This document shows positions 1 through 12,100 of a stretch of DNA of 27,369 nucleotides, piece by piece. A program made the translations under genes and the position numbers. Positions within the stretch are counted from its first letter, which is position 1. Every line of letters starts with the position of its first letter. Under the pieces are notes generated by a model. It did not search any database, had not been told where the DNA came from, and saw only the letters and a program-made list of their open reading frames with translations. The stretch is from assembly GCA_009663005.1 (NCBI GenBank), contig CM018905.1:1940143-1967511 (forward strand), in the 5' to 3' direction. Source of the stretch: Actinidia chinensis (Eukaryota; Streptophyta; Magnoliopsida; Ericales; Actinidiaceae).

Positions 1-136
1 TGGAGTGTTATCGTGATTTTAAATAACCATTTCTAGTTCGATCATTCGGCTTAATCATGATTGTGTTTATTTAATTAATATCCTTTTTTGTTTTTAGACT
101 TTCCATTAGTGGCGGAAGGACCAACCAAAGAGGTGT

Positions 137-404
137 ACTTTTTTGTTTCTTTTTTTCTTTCGCGGGCCCGGCCCTTTCCCCCTCCCTTCCGTCTCTGCCC
201 TTGCCTTTTTTTTCTGGGTCTCCCCAGCCCCGGTTTTTCTTTTTTTTTCTTTCTCGCCCCCCCTCTTCTTTTCCTTTTTTTTTTTTCTCCCCTCCCCCCC
301 TCCCCCCGCCCCCCCCCTCCGCCTCCTTTCCCTTCCTTTTTGCCTCCCTTGCCCCCTTTCTTTTTCCTTTCCTCTTTCTCCTGTGTTTTGCCTCCCTATT
401 CTTG
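137..404. repeat. Pyrimidine-rich (C/T) low-complexity tract
   Basis: About 265 bases of the plus strand are almost entirely C and T, with poly-T runs up to about 11 and poly-C runs up to 7; only scattered G and very few A occur. Three overlapping open frames cross it, but their products contain essentially only Pro, Phe, Leu and Ser and are composition artefacts. Such a tract can adopt triplex DNA and is prone to polymerase slippage, so its exact length may be unreliable. Confidence 0.8.
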
Positions 405-1081
405 GTAAGGAAAGAAGGAAATAAATATGGATAAATTAGTAATTTTAACGTTCCTAAATGGTTTAGATCTCTAATTTTCTAATTCTTTTCTCCGCGAAAT
501 CATTGATCCAATATAGCCTTAAACATTCCAATCAAGACATGACATATTTAAGCCTAGTTTTGGTATAACTAATTTTTATCAGTTTCTTTTTCAAACCTTT
601 TTCATATTCAATGAATTTTAAAATCTTGGACTTTTTTTTTTATTTTTACTTTTGGATGCTTCCTACCTAACTCGAATTTTGATAAATTTGACAAGAAAAA
701 TTACGTTTTTAACCGGGAAAAGGTCAATATTTTGATCAGAAGCTATTTTTTTTTTATGGCGAAAAACAAATAGAAAAAAAGAAATGGGTTGGAAGATCCA
801 CCAAAGTGGGTATCCTTAACCAAATGTGTCTGGTAACAGGTAAGCCCGAAGGCCGTTCCCGTCCCCTGTCGTACACACAATTTTTCATAAACACAGTTTT
901 CGAGGAAGAAGAATGTCAACCATTCTTCTTTTCTCGAACAATTTTTGTTGCAATTGTCTTTTTTTTTCCTTTAAATGTTACAAAACTTGTTTTACAGACA
1001 CTGGGTACTCAAAAAATTAAAGGCCCATAAACATCCAATCTCAGTGCAAAACAAATGAACAAACCAGTGGACATTTTAAGC

Positions 1082-1202
1082 ACTATTATACCTCAAACAA
1101 TAGCATTTAATAGTCCCATTGCAAATGAACACAAGTAACCTATTACACCGCAAACAATCGCAATTTCAATAGCCATTGCAAAAGTAGACTATTACAACCT
1201 CA
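1082..1202. repeat. Degenerate short tandem repeat, about 50-58 bp period
   Basis: The motif CTATTAnACC, followed by CAAACAAT and then ATAG(T)CC(C)ATTGCAAA, recurs at about 1082, 1140 and 1189. The first two copies are fairly complete and the third is partial. Spacing is 58 and 49 bases. No function is evident. It is unrelated to the large satellite to the right. Confidence 0.5.
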
Positions 1203-1585
1203 GGCATGCATTTCTAGTCAATTATGGATAACGGCAAGAAATTCCGAAATTCTTCAATCAAGCCAACTCGGCTAGTCTTTTCTTCATTTTGCTAAAATGA
1301 GAACTCATATTATATATATGCAAAAGATAAACAGAGTTAATCGTTGAAGGGTACACAATACTTCAAAGCGAAGAAAATATCACTAACCGATAATGGCCAT
1401 ACAAAGGCCTGCCTCATTTCTGTAGGAAAAAGAACTACTTGCAGAAAATTCAAGTTAAAGTGCCACCAAAACGAATATCTTAAAAGTTTCAAGCTTGTGA
1501 AATTAAACAAAAAACAACAGAGAGAGAGGGAGCTCAATAACAAGTTCTAAGAGAGCATGTCTTTCAAATGAATCCATGAGTAGCC

Positions 1586-1646
1586 TTCACCCTCCCCCTT
1601 TTCTTTCCCCCCCCTTTCCCCCCCTTTTCTTCTTCCCCCCGTCTTC
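1586..1646. repeat. Second pyrimidine tract (C/T runs)
   Basis: Sixty bases consist almost only of C and T, including runs of seven to eight C. A milder pyrimidine bias on the plus strand continues from about 1720 to 2160. The tract ends in a TTCACAG that could mimic a 3' splice acceptor, but I find no credible exon after it, so I do not call one. Confidence 0.7.
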
Positions 1647-2269
1647 ACAGAACAAACCGAAAGGTAGTGGCTCACCTTTTCCTTTTTCTTATTTTTCGGA
1701 TAAATTACTTTTGTTGAGCTCTTGATATCATTTGGAGTCCTCAGCTGTATTTTGCTTCTTCATCCCTTTTCTCCTCCGACCAAACTTTGGAATCCTGAAG
1801 TCCCTACCCTTCTTCCCACCGTCCCCTCCTTCTTCCCCCTTTCCAACCAACTCGGTTTTGCTTTGCACCAGAGCGATCTGCGGGACCCACCCTCCGGCCT
1901 CTTCTTAGTAGACTTTTCAAATTTTTTTGCCATCTTCAAAAGTAAACCCATCTGATCGCTTTCTCAAACCATTCCGCTCCTCTGCTTCCTCCATTTTTCT
2001 TAACATATTCTATCTCCTCCTTTTTTCTGCTTACCCTCTCTTGAGCTTCGAGCCTGAACCTCCTTAGCTTAGTTTTCTTCGACCCCTACCTTCATTCTCT
2101 CTTCAGCCTCCCTCAATCTTTCTCTTCTCCGCCAAAGCCGGCCCTTTACTTTCACCATGTGAGAGTCGGTTTTTCACGCATCTCATCTAATAGCAAGGCC
2201 CTGATAAAAGTAAGCTGCATTGACTGAAACTTTCACAAAGCCTGCCTCGTACCTTCCAACGCTTGCGTG

Positions 2270-2369
2270 NNNNNNNNNNNNNNNNNNNNNNNNNNNNNNN
2301 NNNNNNNNNNNNNNNNNNNNNNNNNNNNNNNNNNNNNNNNNNNNNNNNNNNNNNNNNNNNNNNNNNNNN
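2270..2369. other. Assembly gap, exactly 100 N
   Basis: One hundred consecutive N, the conventional filler for a scaffold gap of unknown length. Sequence to the left is non-satellite; sequence to the right starts within a satellite monomer at GTAAGTATTAAAA. The true left boundary of the array and an unknown number of monomers are therefore hidden here. Open frames that cross it are meaningless. Confidence 0.99.
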
Positions 2370-5280
2370 GTAAGTATTAAAATAAATGCGGCAATAGGGA
2401 GTTTTTTGGAAATAATAAGTAACAATTCCACAAAAATGGTGCAAAAAGAGGACTTCCCGGTGGGTCAACCCACCTGACATTGCAAACCCGTCCATCACTC
2501 TTAACCTCGAAATTCAAACGGAAACCCGGGCATTAGATACCAAATGAATCGCGAAGTTTATGTGTGGTTTCACCTTTTCAATTCATATGGACACCTCGAC
2601 CCCCAACATCACTTCTCTTTCTCCCTTTCGAACTTCAGCGTACGGTAAGTCAACGCGTTGAAACTAAATCCGTTTCAATAACCTGCACCGTAAGTATTAA
2701 AAATAAATGCGCATAAGGGAATTTTTTTGAAAAGAATAGTGTAAAAAATGGACAAAAACTGTGCAAAAAGAGACTTCCCGGTTGGTCTCCATCCTGACTT
2801 GGAACGCCTCCATGCACGCTTACCTCGCAATCAAACCGGAACCCTTGCATTATACAATATGATCGCGAAGGTAGGTTCTTCACCTTTTCAATTCATATGT
2901 GACACAAAACATCGACCCGACCCCCAATCATCTGCTCTTTCTACCTTTCAAACAGCACGTACGTTTAAGTACAACGGATTAAACTAATCGTTTCCATTCC
3001 CTGCATCCTTAAGTTTTAAAAATAATGCCGCATAGTAAATTTTTTGAAAGTACGTATAAAAATGGATAAAAATGGTGGCAAAAAGAGGACTTCCCGGTGG
3101 TCACCCTATCCTGATATTGTACCCGTCCATTCACGCTTTAATTTCAAACTTTCACGGAACCCGTGCATTAGTACCAATATGATTCGCGAAGGTATGTTGC
3201 TTCACCTTTTCAATTCATATGTACACCTCCGACCACCAATCATCCGCTTTCCTCCCTTTCGAACCGCAAGCTTAACGGGTAAAGTACAACTGGTTAAAAC
3301 TAATCGTTTCAAAGCCTACATCCTTAAGTCTACAAATAAATGCGCATAGGGAGTTTTTTTGTAAATGAATAAGTATAAATTCCACAAAAATGTTGCAAAA
3401 AGAGACTCCCGGTGGGTCAACCCATCCTGACATGGCACCCGTCCATGCACGCTTAACCGCGAACTTCAAAACGGAACCCGGGCATTAGGTACCGAATAAT
3501 GATCGCGAAGTTATTTGGTTTCACCTTTTCAATTCATATGGACACACGACACCCCAATCATTCCTTTCCCTCTCCCTTTCGAACTTCAGCGTAACGGTAA
3601 AGTACTAACGCGTTGAAACTAATCGTTTCAATCCTGCATCCGTAAGTATTAAAAATAAATGCGCATAGGAAATTTTTTTTGAAAGAATAAGTGTAACAAA
3701 TGACAAAACGGTGCAAAAAGAGGACTTCCGTTGGTCATCCATCCTGACATGGCACCCGGTCCATGCACGCTTAACTCGAAATCCAAACGGAACCGTCATT
3801 AGTACCAATATGATCGCGAAGGTCTTTTTTCTTCTGTTTCTTCATTTCTTCACCGTTCAATTTCATATGGACACATCGACGCCCCATCATCTCTTTCTAC
3901 TTTCAAACACCCAACGTACCGGGTGAAAGTACCACGGGTTTAAACAATCTGTTCAATTCTTTGCATCCGTAAGTTTTAAATACATGCCATAGAAAATTTT
4001 TTTGAAAAATAAGTATCAAAAATGGATAAAAATGGTGGCAAAAAAAGATGAGCTTCCCCTTCCCGGTGGTCACCCATCCTGAGATTGTACCCGTCCATCC
4101 ACACTCTTTAATTTAAAATTCAAACGGAACCGTGTCATTAGTAACCAATATGAATCGCGAAGGTATGTTTGGTCATTCCCCCTTTTCAATTCAGATGCCA
4201 ATCGACATCGACCCCCTCATTCGTTTCTCCTTTTCGAAACCGCGGCGTAACGGTAAATACAACGGGTTAAAACGATCGTTTCAAATCTTCAATCCCTGCA
4301 TTTCCCGTAAGTATTAAAAATAAATGCGCATAGCGGAAATTTTTTTGGAAAGAATAGTATAAAAATTCCACAAAAATGGTGGCAAACAGAGTGACTTCCC
4401 GGTGGGTCACCCATCCTGACTTGTCACACCCGGTCCATCGCACGCTTAACTTCAAAATTCAAACACAGATCAGCGCATTAGTACCATATGATCGCGAAGT
4501 TATGTTTGCTTGCTTCACCTTTTCAATTCATATGGACACTCGACCCCCAATCATCCTCCGCTTTCTCCCTTCGAACCGAGCGTAACGAGTAAGTACACGG
4601 GTTGAAACTAATCGTTTTCAGTCCTGCATCTAAGTATTAAAAATAAATGCGCAAAGGGAATTTTTTGAAAGAATAAGTGTAAAAAATGGACAAAAATGGT
4701 GCAAAAAGAGGAATTCCCGGTTGGTCCATCCATCCTGACATTGCACTCTTCCATGCACGCTTAAACCTCGAGATTCAACGAACCCGTGCCTTAAGTTCCA
4801 ATATGATCGCGAAGTATGTTTTCTTCACCTTTTCAATTCAATATGGACACATCGACCCCCAATCATTCCGCTTTCTAATCCTCACCTTTCAACTTTCAAA
4901 CGGCAACTTAACGGGTAAGTAACAACGGGTTAAAACTAATATTCAAATGGCTGAATCTGTAGTATTAAAAATAATGCGCATAGGGAACGATGTGGAAAGA
5001 TGTAAGTATAAAATTTAACAAATGGTGCAAAAAGAAGGATTTTCCGTAGGTCACCCATCCTGACCTTGTTCCCGTCCATGCCCCGCTTAATTCAAATTTC
5101 AAACGGAACCCGTCATTAGTAACCAATATGATCGCGAAGAGGTATGTTTTGTTCAACCTTTTTTAATTTCATATGGACACATCGACCCCCAATCATCCGC
5201 TTTCTCCCTTTCGAACCGCAGCGTAACGGTAAAGTACAACGGGTTAAAACTAATCGTTTCAATACCTGCATCCGTAAGTA
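2370..5280 (-). repeat. Satellite block 1: 5S-like copies 1-9, error-rich
   Basis: The 5S-like bodies lie at 2438-2556, 2760-2870, 3074-3191, 3392-3510, 3710-3821, 4034-4162, 4378-4499, 4698-4814 and 5024-5139. The copies repeat in a three-monomer order judged from the bases just left of each body: one with ATTCCACAAAAATG, one with AATGGACAAAAA, one with ATGGATAAAAATGGTGG (copies 1-3, 4-6, 7-8). Single-base insertions and deletions are frequent and mostly private to one copy, which suggests sequence error rather than biology. Confidence 0.75.
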
Positions 5281-5343
5281 TTAAAAATAAATGCGCATAG
5301 AGAATTTTTTGGAAATAATAAGTATAAAAATTTCACAAAAAAT

Positions 5344-5459
5344 GGTGAAAAAAGAGGACTTCCCGGTGGGTCACCCATCCTGACATTGCACCCGTCCATG
5401 CACGCTTAACCTCGAAATTCAAACGGAACCCGTGCATTAGTACCAATATGATCGCGAAG
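5344..5459 (-). pseudogene. 5S rRNA-like copy 10 (left subfamily, type B)
   Basis: One of the cleanest left-hand copies. On the minus strand it runs from CTTCGCGATCATATTGG to the oligo-T region near the 3' end. C-box-like GGATGGGTGACCCACCGG and the A-box core TTAAGCGTGCATGG are intact. Compared with plant 5S it has GGGTTCCG instead of GGATCC, lacks one base before TGCATTAGT, and ends TTTTTTCACCA instead of the usual TGTTGCACC, so the terminal helix cannot form fully. It probably does not give functional 5S rRNA. Confidence 0.7.
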
Positions 5460-5657
5460 GTATGTTGGTTCACCTTTTTAATTCATATGGACACATCGAC
5501 CCCCAATCATCCGCTTTCTCCCTTTCAAACCGCAGCGTAACGGGTAAAGTACAACGGGTTAAAACTAATCGTTTCAATACCTGCATCCGTAAGTATTAAA
5601 AATAAATGCGCATAGGAAATTTTTTGGAAATAATAAGTATAAAATTTCACAAAAAAT

Positions 5658-5773
5658 GGTGAAAAAAGAGGACTTCCCGGTGGGTCACCCATCCTGACAT
5701 TGCACCCGTCCATGCACGCTTAACCTCGAAATTCAAACGGAACCCGTGCATTAGTACCAATATGATCGCGAAG
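5658..5773 (-). pseudogene. 5S rRNA-like copy 11 (left subfamily, type B)
   Basis: Almost identical to copy 10, exactly 314 bp away and 116 bp long, which shows recent duplication or homogenisation of neighbouring monomers. It carries the same changes from plant 5S: GAACCC for the GGATCC core on the plus strand, an A6 (T6 on the transcribed strand) inside the 3' end, and a CTTC start instead of GGGT. Confidence 0.7.
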
Positions 5774-6100
5774 GTATGTTGCTTCACCTTTTCAATTCAT
5801 ATGGACACATCGACCCCCAATCATCCGCTTTCTACCTTTCAAACCGCAGCGTAACGGGTAAAGTACAACGGGTTAAAACTAATCGTTTCAATACCTGCAT
5901 CCGTAAGTATTAAAAATAAATGCGCATAGGGAATTTTTTGGAAAGAGTAAGTGTAAAAAATTGACAAAAATGGTGCAAAAAGAGACTTTCCCGTGGGTCA
6001 CCCATCCTGACATGCACCCGGTTCGATGCACGCGTAACTTCGTAATTCAAAATTAACCCTGCATTAGTACCAATATGATCTCTAATGTATTTTTCTTTCA

Positions 6101-9100
6101 CCTTTTCAATTCATATGGACACATCGACCCCCCATCATTTCCGCTTTCTCCCTTTCGAACCGAGCGTAACGGGTAAAGTACAACGGGTTAAAAACCTAAT
6201 CGTTTCAAGGCCTAATCCGTAGTATAAAATAAATGCGCATAGGGAATTTTTTGGAAATAATAAGTATAAAAATTCCACAAAAATGTGTGTCAAAAGATGC
6301 CTTCCGTGGGTCAGACCCATCCTGACTTGCAGCACCGCCTGCATGCTTACCTCCGAAATTTCAAACGGAACCGTTGCATTAGTAAACCATATAATCTGCG
6401 TAATGTATTTTTCTTCACCTTTTCAATTCATCTGGACCACATCGACCCCCAAGCAGCCGCTTTTCTACCGTCAACCGCAACGTAACGGGTAAAGGACAAC
6501 GGGTTAAAACTAATCGTTTTCACTGCCTGCATCTGTTAAGTATAGAAAAATAAATGCGCATAGAGAATTTTTTGGAAAGAAGTAATTGGTAAAAAATTGA
6601 CACAAATGTGGCAAAAAGAGGACTGTCCCGGTGGTCACCCATCCTGACATTGCACCCGTCCATGCACGGCTTAACCTCGTAATTCAAACGGAGACCCGTG
6701 CATTAGGTACCAATATTAATCGCGAGGGATTTTGGTTTCTCACCTTTCAATTCCTATGGACACATCGACCCCAATCATCCGCTTCTCCCTTTCGAACCGC
6801 AGCTTAACTGGTAAAGTACACGGGTTTAAACTAATCGTTCAAATATCTGCATCCGTAAGTATTAAAAAGAAAGGCGCATAATGAATTTTCTGGAAAGAGG
6901 AAGTGTCAAAAATGGACAAAATGGTGCAAAACTCGGGAACTGGTCACGGTTGGTCACCCATCCTGACATTGCACCCTCCATGCACGCTGAATGTTGCCGA
7001 AAATTCAAACGGAAACCCGGGCATTATTACCAATATGATCGCGAAGTTATGTTGGGGGCCACACCTTTCACTTCATATGGACACTCTACCCCGATTCAAC
7101 CGCTTGCCTCCCTTTCGAACCGCAGCATACGGGTAAGTACAACGGGTTTTAAAATCTAATCGTTTCAATGCTCCCCCCCCCGACATCCGTAAGTATGAAA
7201 AATAATGCACGTAGGGAATTTTTTGGAATAATAAGTATAAAAATTCCACAAAAATGGTGCAAAAGAGGACTTCCCGGTGGGTCACCCTCCCTGACATTGC
7301 ATCCCCTTCCATGCACCTTACCTCGAAATTCAAACGGAACCCGTGCATTAGGTACCAAATATGACGCGAAGGTTATGTTGCTTCACCTTTTCAATTCATA
7401 TGTGACACATCGACCGCCCATCATTTCCACTTTCCGTTCTCCCTTCGACCGCAGCGTAAACGGGTAAAGTACATACGGGTTGAAACTAATCGTTTCAATG
7501 CCTGCAACCCTAAGTATTAAAAATTAATGCTCGTATGGTAAATTTTTTTGGAAATAATAAGTATAAAAATGCCACAAAAGGGTGCAACGAGGTACTTCCC
7601 GGTGGTTCCCCCCATCCTGACATTGCACCCGTCCATGCACGCTGAACCTCGAAATCAAACGGAACCCGTGCATTAGTACCGAATAATGATCGCGAAGGTA
7701 TGTTCTTCACCTTTTCAATTCATATAGACACATCGACTCCCCAATCAACCGCTTTCTCCTTTCGAACCGCAGCGTAACAGTAAAGTACAACGGTTAAAAC
7801 TAATCGTTTCAATGCCGTACATCTCTGTAAAGGTATTAAAAAATAAATGCTGCATAGGGAATTTTTTTGAAATAATAAGTGTAAAAACTGGGACAAAAAT
7901 GGTGCCCATAAGAGGACTTCCCGGTGGGGCAGCATCCTGACAAACACATTGCACCCGTCCCTGCACGCTTACCAGCAAATTCAAACGGAACCCGTGCATT
8001 AGTACCAATAATGAATCGCCGAAGGTATGTTTCTTCACCTTTTTCAATTCATATGACAACCTCTGACGCCCCCAATCATCCCGCTTTATCCTTTTCAAAC
8101 CGCCACCGTAACGGGTTAAAAGTAACAACGGGTTAAAACTAATCGTTTCAAATGCTTCATCTGTATATTAAAAATCAAAGCGCATAGGAATTTTTTGTGA
8201 AAGAATAAGTATAAAACATGGACAAAAATGGTGCAAAAAAGAGACTTCCCGTGTCACCCACCATCCTGACATTGCACCCTTCCATGCACGCTTAACCTCG
8301 AAATTCAAACGGAACCCGGCCATTAGTACCAATATGATCGCGAAGTTAGGTTGGTTCACCTTTTCAATTCATATGGACCATCGACCCCCCAATCAACCCC
8401 GCTTTCCTCTCCCTTTCAAACCGCACGTAACGGGTAAAGTACAACGGGTTAAACTAATCGTTTCAATGCCTACAATCCGTAACACTAAAATAAAATGCGC
8501 ATAGGGAATTTTTAGAAATAATAAGTAATAAAAATGCTACAAAATGTTGGCAAAAAGAGGACTTCCCGTGGGTCACCCATCCTGACATTGCACCCGTCCC
8601 ATGCACGCTTAAAATACCTCGAATTCAAAACTGAACCCATGCATTAGTACCAATATTATCGCTAAGGTATGTTGCTTCACCCTTTTCAATTCATATGGAC
8701 ACATCGACCCCCCAATCATCCGCTTTCTCTTCTTTCTCTCCCTTTCCGAACCGCAGCGAACGGTAAAGTACACGGGTAAAACTAATCGTTTCAATCCTGC
8801 AATCTGTACGTATTAAAAATAAATGCGCATATGGGGAATTTTTTTGGAAAGAATAAGTTAAAATTAACAAAAAATGGTGCAAAAAGGAGGACTTTTCCCT
8901 CCCGGTGGGTCACTCATCCTGAACATTGCACCCTCCATCACGCTTAATTCGAAATTCCAAACGAACCCGGCATTAGACAATATGTCCGAAGAGTTTTATT
9001 TGGTTCACCTTTTTAATTCAATGGACACTCGACCCCCCATCAAATCACAAACCGCTTTCCCTTTCTCCCTTTCGAACCGCAGCGTACTGGGAAAGTAAAA

Positions 9101-9140
9101 AACGGGTAAAACTATCGTTTCAATACCTGCATCCGTCAAT
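6101..9140 (-). repeat. Satellite block 3: 5S-like copies 13-21, error-rich
   Basis: The 5S-like bodies lie at 6285-6403, 6608-6726, 6923-7046, 7256-7371, 7581-7697, 7901-8024, 8230-8345, 8546-8666 and 8876-8991. Types are mixed, mainly variants with ATTCCACAAAAATG or TGGACAAAAATG, with no clear repeating order. A run of ten C (about 7172-7181) in one spacer and many private indels mark low sequence quality. Confidence 0.75.
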
Positions 9141-12100
9141 ATTAAAAATAATGCGCATAGGGATTTTTTGGAATAAATAAGTATAAAAATTTCATTCACA
9201 AAAATTGGAAAAAGAGGACTTTTCCCGGTGGTCACCCATCCTGACATTGCAAACCCGTCATGCAACGCTTAACCTCGAAATTCAACGGAACCCGTGCATT
9301 AGTAACCAATATGATCGCTAAGGTATGTTCTTCACCTTTTCATTCATACGGACACCTCGACCCCCCCAATTCATTCCGCTTTCTAATACTACCTTTCAAC
9401 CGCAGCGTAACGGGTAAGTACAAACGGTTGAACTAATCGTTTCAATACCTGCAATCCGTAAGTATTAAAAATAAATGCGCATAGGGAATTTTTTTGGAAA
9501 ATAAGTGTAAAAAATGGACAAAAATTGTGCAAAAAGAGGACTTCCCGGGAGGTCATCCATCCTGACATTGCACTCCGTCATGCAACGCTTAACCTCGAAA
9601 TTCCAAACGGAACCCGTGCATTCGTACCATATGGATCGCGAAGGTAATGTTTCTTCACTTTTCAATTCCATATGGACATATCGAACCCACAATCCCCTTT
9701 CTACCTTTCAACCGCAGCGTAACGGGTAAAAGTACAACGTGTTAAAACTAATCGTTTCAATGCCTGCATCTGTAAGTATTAAAAATAATCGCATAGGGAA
9801 TTTTTTTGGAAAGGAGTAAGTTTTTAAAAAATTACAAAAATGGTGCAAAAAGAGGCCTTCCCCGGTGGGTCACTCATCCTGACATTGCACCCTTCCAATG
9901 CACGTTAATTTCGAATCAAACGGGACCCGGGCATTAGTAACCACTATGATCGCGAAGTATGTTGCTTCACCTTTCAATTCATAGGACACAGTAATCGACC
10001 CCAATCTCCGCTTTCTACTTTCAAACCGCACGTAACGGGTAAAGTACAACGGGTTAAAACTAATCGTTTAAATGCCTGCATCTGTAAGTCTTAAAATAAA
10101 TGCGCATAGGGAATTTTTGGAAAGAGTAAGTTAAAAAATTAACAAAAATGGTGCAAAAAGAGGACATTTCCCGGTGGTCACACTCTCCTGACATTGCAAC
10201 CCGTCCTGCACTCTTATTTCGAAATTCAACGGAAAACCCGGGGCATTAAACCAATAGGAATCGCGAAGTTAATGTTGGTTCCCTTTTCAATTCATATGGA
10301 CACTCGACCCCAATCAACCGCTTTCTCCCTTTCGAACCCGCAGGACGGGTAAAGTACATAACGGGTTTAAAAACTAATCGTTTAATGCCTACATCCGTAG
10401 TATAAAAATAAATGGCGCATGGTGAATTTTTAGGAAATAATAAGTATAAACTTTCACAAAAAATGTGAAAAAGAGGACTTCCCGGTGGGTCATCACACCC
10501 ATCCTGACTTGCACCCGTCCAATGCACCTTAACCTCGAAATTCAAACGAACTCGTGCATCAGTACCAATAGAATCGCGAAGGTATGTGGCTTTCACCTTT
10601 TCAATTCATATGGCCATATCGACCCCCAATCACATCCGCTTGTCCCTTTCGAACGCAGCGTTACGGGTAAATAAAACGGGTTGAAACTATCGTTTCAATA
10701 CCTGCATCCTTAAGTAAATTTAAATAATGCGCATAGGGAAGTTTTTTTGTAAGAATAGAGTGTAGGAAAAATGTACAAAATGGTGAAAAATCTGAACTTT
10801 CCCGTGGTCAAACCCCATCCTGACATTGCCCCGTCCATGGCACGCTTAATTTCGAAATTCAAACTGAGCCCGTGCATTATACCAATCTGATCGCGAAGGT
10901 ATTGTTTCTTCAACCTTTTCAATTCATCTGGATCACATCGACCCCACATCATCCCTTTCTACCTTTCAAACCGCAAGCGTAACGGTAAAGTACAAACGGG
11001 TTAAACTAAAATCTTTTCAAATGCTTGCATCTGTAAGATTAAAATAAATGCGGCAGAGGGAATTTTTTGGAAAGAGTAGTTTAAAAAAATTAACAAAACG
11101 GTGCAAAAAAGGACTTCCGGGGGGTCACTCATCCTTCATTTGGCAACCCGGCCATGCACGCTTAATTTTCGAAATTCAAAACGGAACCCGTGCATTAGCA
11201 CCAATATTATCGCGAAGTTATGTTGGTTCACCTTTTCCAATTCATATGGACCACAGCGACCCCCAATCAACCGCTTTCGCCCTTTCAAAACGCGCAGCGT
11301 AACGGGTAAAGATACACGGGTTAAAACTAATCGTTTTCAATGCCTACATCCGTAACAACTAAAAATATGCGCATAGGGAATTTTTTAGAAATAATAAGTC
11401 TAAAATTTCTACTACAAAATGTTGCAAAAAGAGGCTTCTCGGTGGTCACCCATCCTGACATTGCAAAGCACCGTCCATGCACGCTTAACTCTAAATCAAA
11501 CGAACCAGTTTGGGCATTGCCATATGATCGCGAAGTATTTTGTCTTCACCTTTTCAAATTCATATGGACACTCGACCCCCAATCATCCCGCTTTCTCCTT
11601 TCGAACCGACGTACGAGTAAGTACAACGGGTTAAAACTAATCGTGTCATGCTCATCTTGTAAGTATTAAAAAGAAAATGCGCCGCATAGGGAATTTTTTT
11701 GGAAGAGTAAGTTTTAAAAAATTAACAAAATGGTGCAAAAGAGGACTTCCCGTGGTCACTCACCTGACATTGCACCCGTCCATGCACGCTTAATTTCGAA
11801 ATTCAACGGAACCCGGGCATTAGTACCAATATGATCGTCGAGTTATGTTGGTTTCAACAACCTTTTTTTCTATGGACACATCGGAGCCCCCAAGCAACCG
11901 ACCTCAACCAACCCACCCGCCAAACCCTTTCTCCTCCCCTTTCGAAACCGCAGCGTATGGGAAAAAGTAAAACGGGTTAAAACTAATCGTTTTCAATTGA
12001 CCTGCCATCCGTAGTATTAAAAATAAATGCGCATAGGGATTTTTGTGGAAATAATAAGTATAAACATTTCACAAAAATGGTGAAAAAGAGGACTTCCCGG

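Larger units (their letters stand above)
1..2269. other. Non-satellite flanking DNA, no convincing gene
   Basis: This stretch lies left of the scaffold gap and shares no sequence with the 5S-like satellite. It is AT-rich with scattered A and T runs, two strongly pyrimidine-biased tracts and a short degenerate tandem repeat, annotated separately. The open frames here are at most about 106 codons. They are either translations of pyrimidine tracts (Pro/Phe/Leu/Ser only) or unsupported by homology I recognise. The minus strand between about 1750 and 2160 reads as Lys/Glu/Arg-rich peptide that changes frame and meets stops, which may be a decayed coding remnant. I see no tRNA and no gene model with plausible start, splice sites and stop. 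Base composition and lack of genes fit plant intergenic DNA. Confidence 0.6.
5281..6100 (-). repeat. Satellite block 2: clean copies 10-12
   Basis: This patch has an exact 314 bp period and few private indels, so it is the best guide to the left-hand consensus. The 5S-like bodies are at 5344-5459, 5658-5773 and 5972-6086. Copies 10 and 11 are almost identical and belong to type B (AATAATAAGTATAAAA then TTTCACAAAAAATGGTGAAA). Copy 12 is type C-like and already shows the indels that resume after it. Confidence 0.8.

Noticed and set aside
88..434. Three overlapping frames rich in Pro, Phe, Ser and Leu
   Set aside because: Direct translation of the pyrimidine tract; no domain, no alternative composition, all three frames equally open.
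806..1030. 74-codon frame starting MGILNQMCLVTGK
   Set aside because: No recognised homologue, a T-run encodes a Phe stretch, and there is no supporting splice or codon signal. The short GKPEGRSRPLS part looked familiar but I could not tie it to a family.
1337..1550. Two 68-codon frames on opposite strands
   Set aside because: They mirror each other over the same DNA, as expected from chance openness in AT-rich sequence; neither matches a known protein.
2183..2498. Frames running through the N block
   Set aside because: They exist only because N is not read as a stop; the gap length is arbitrary.
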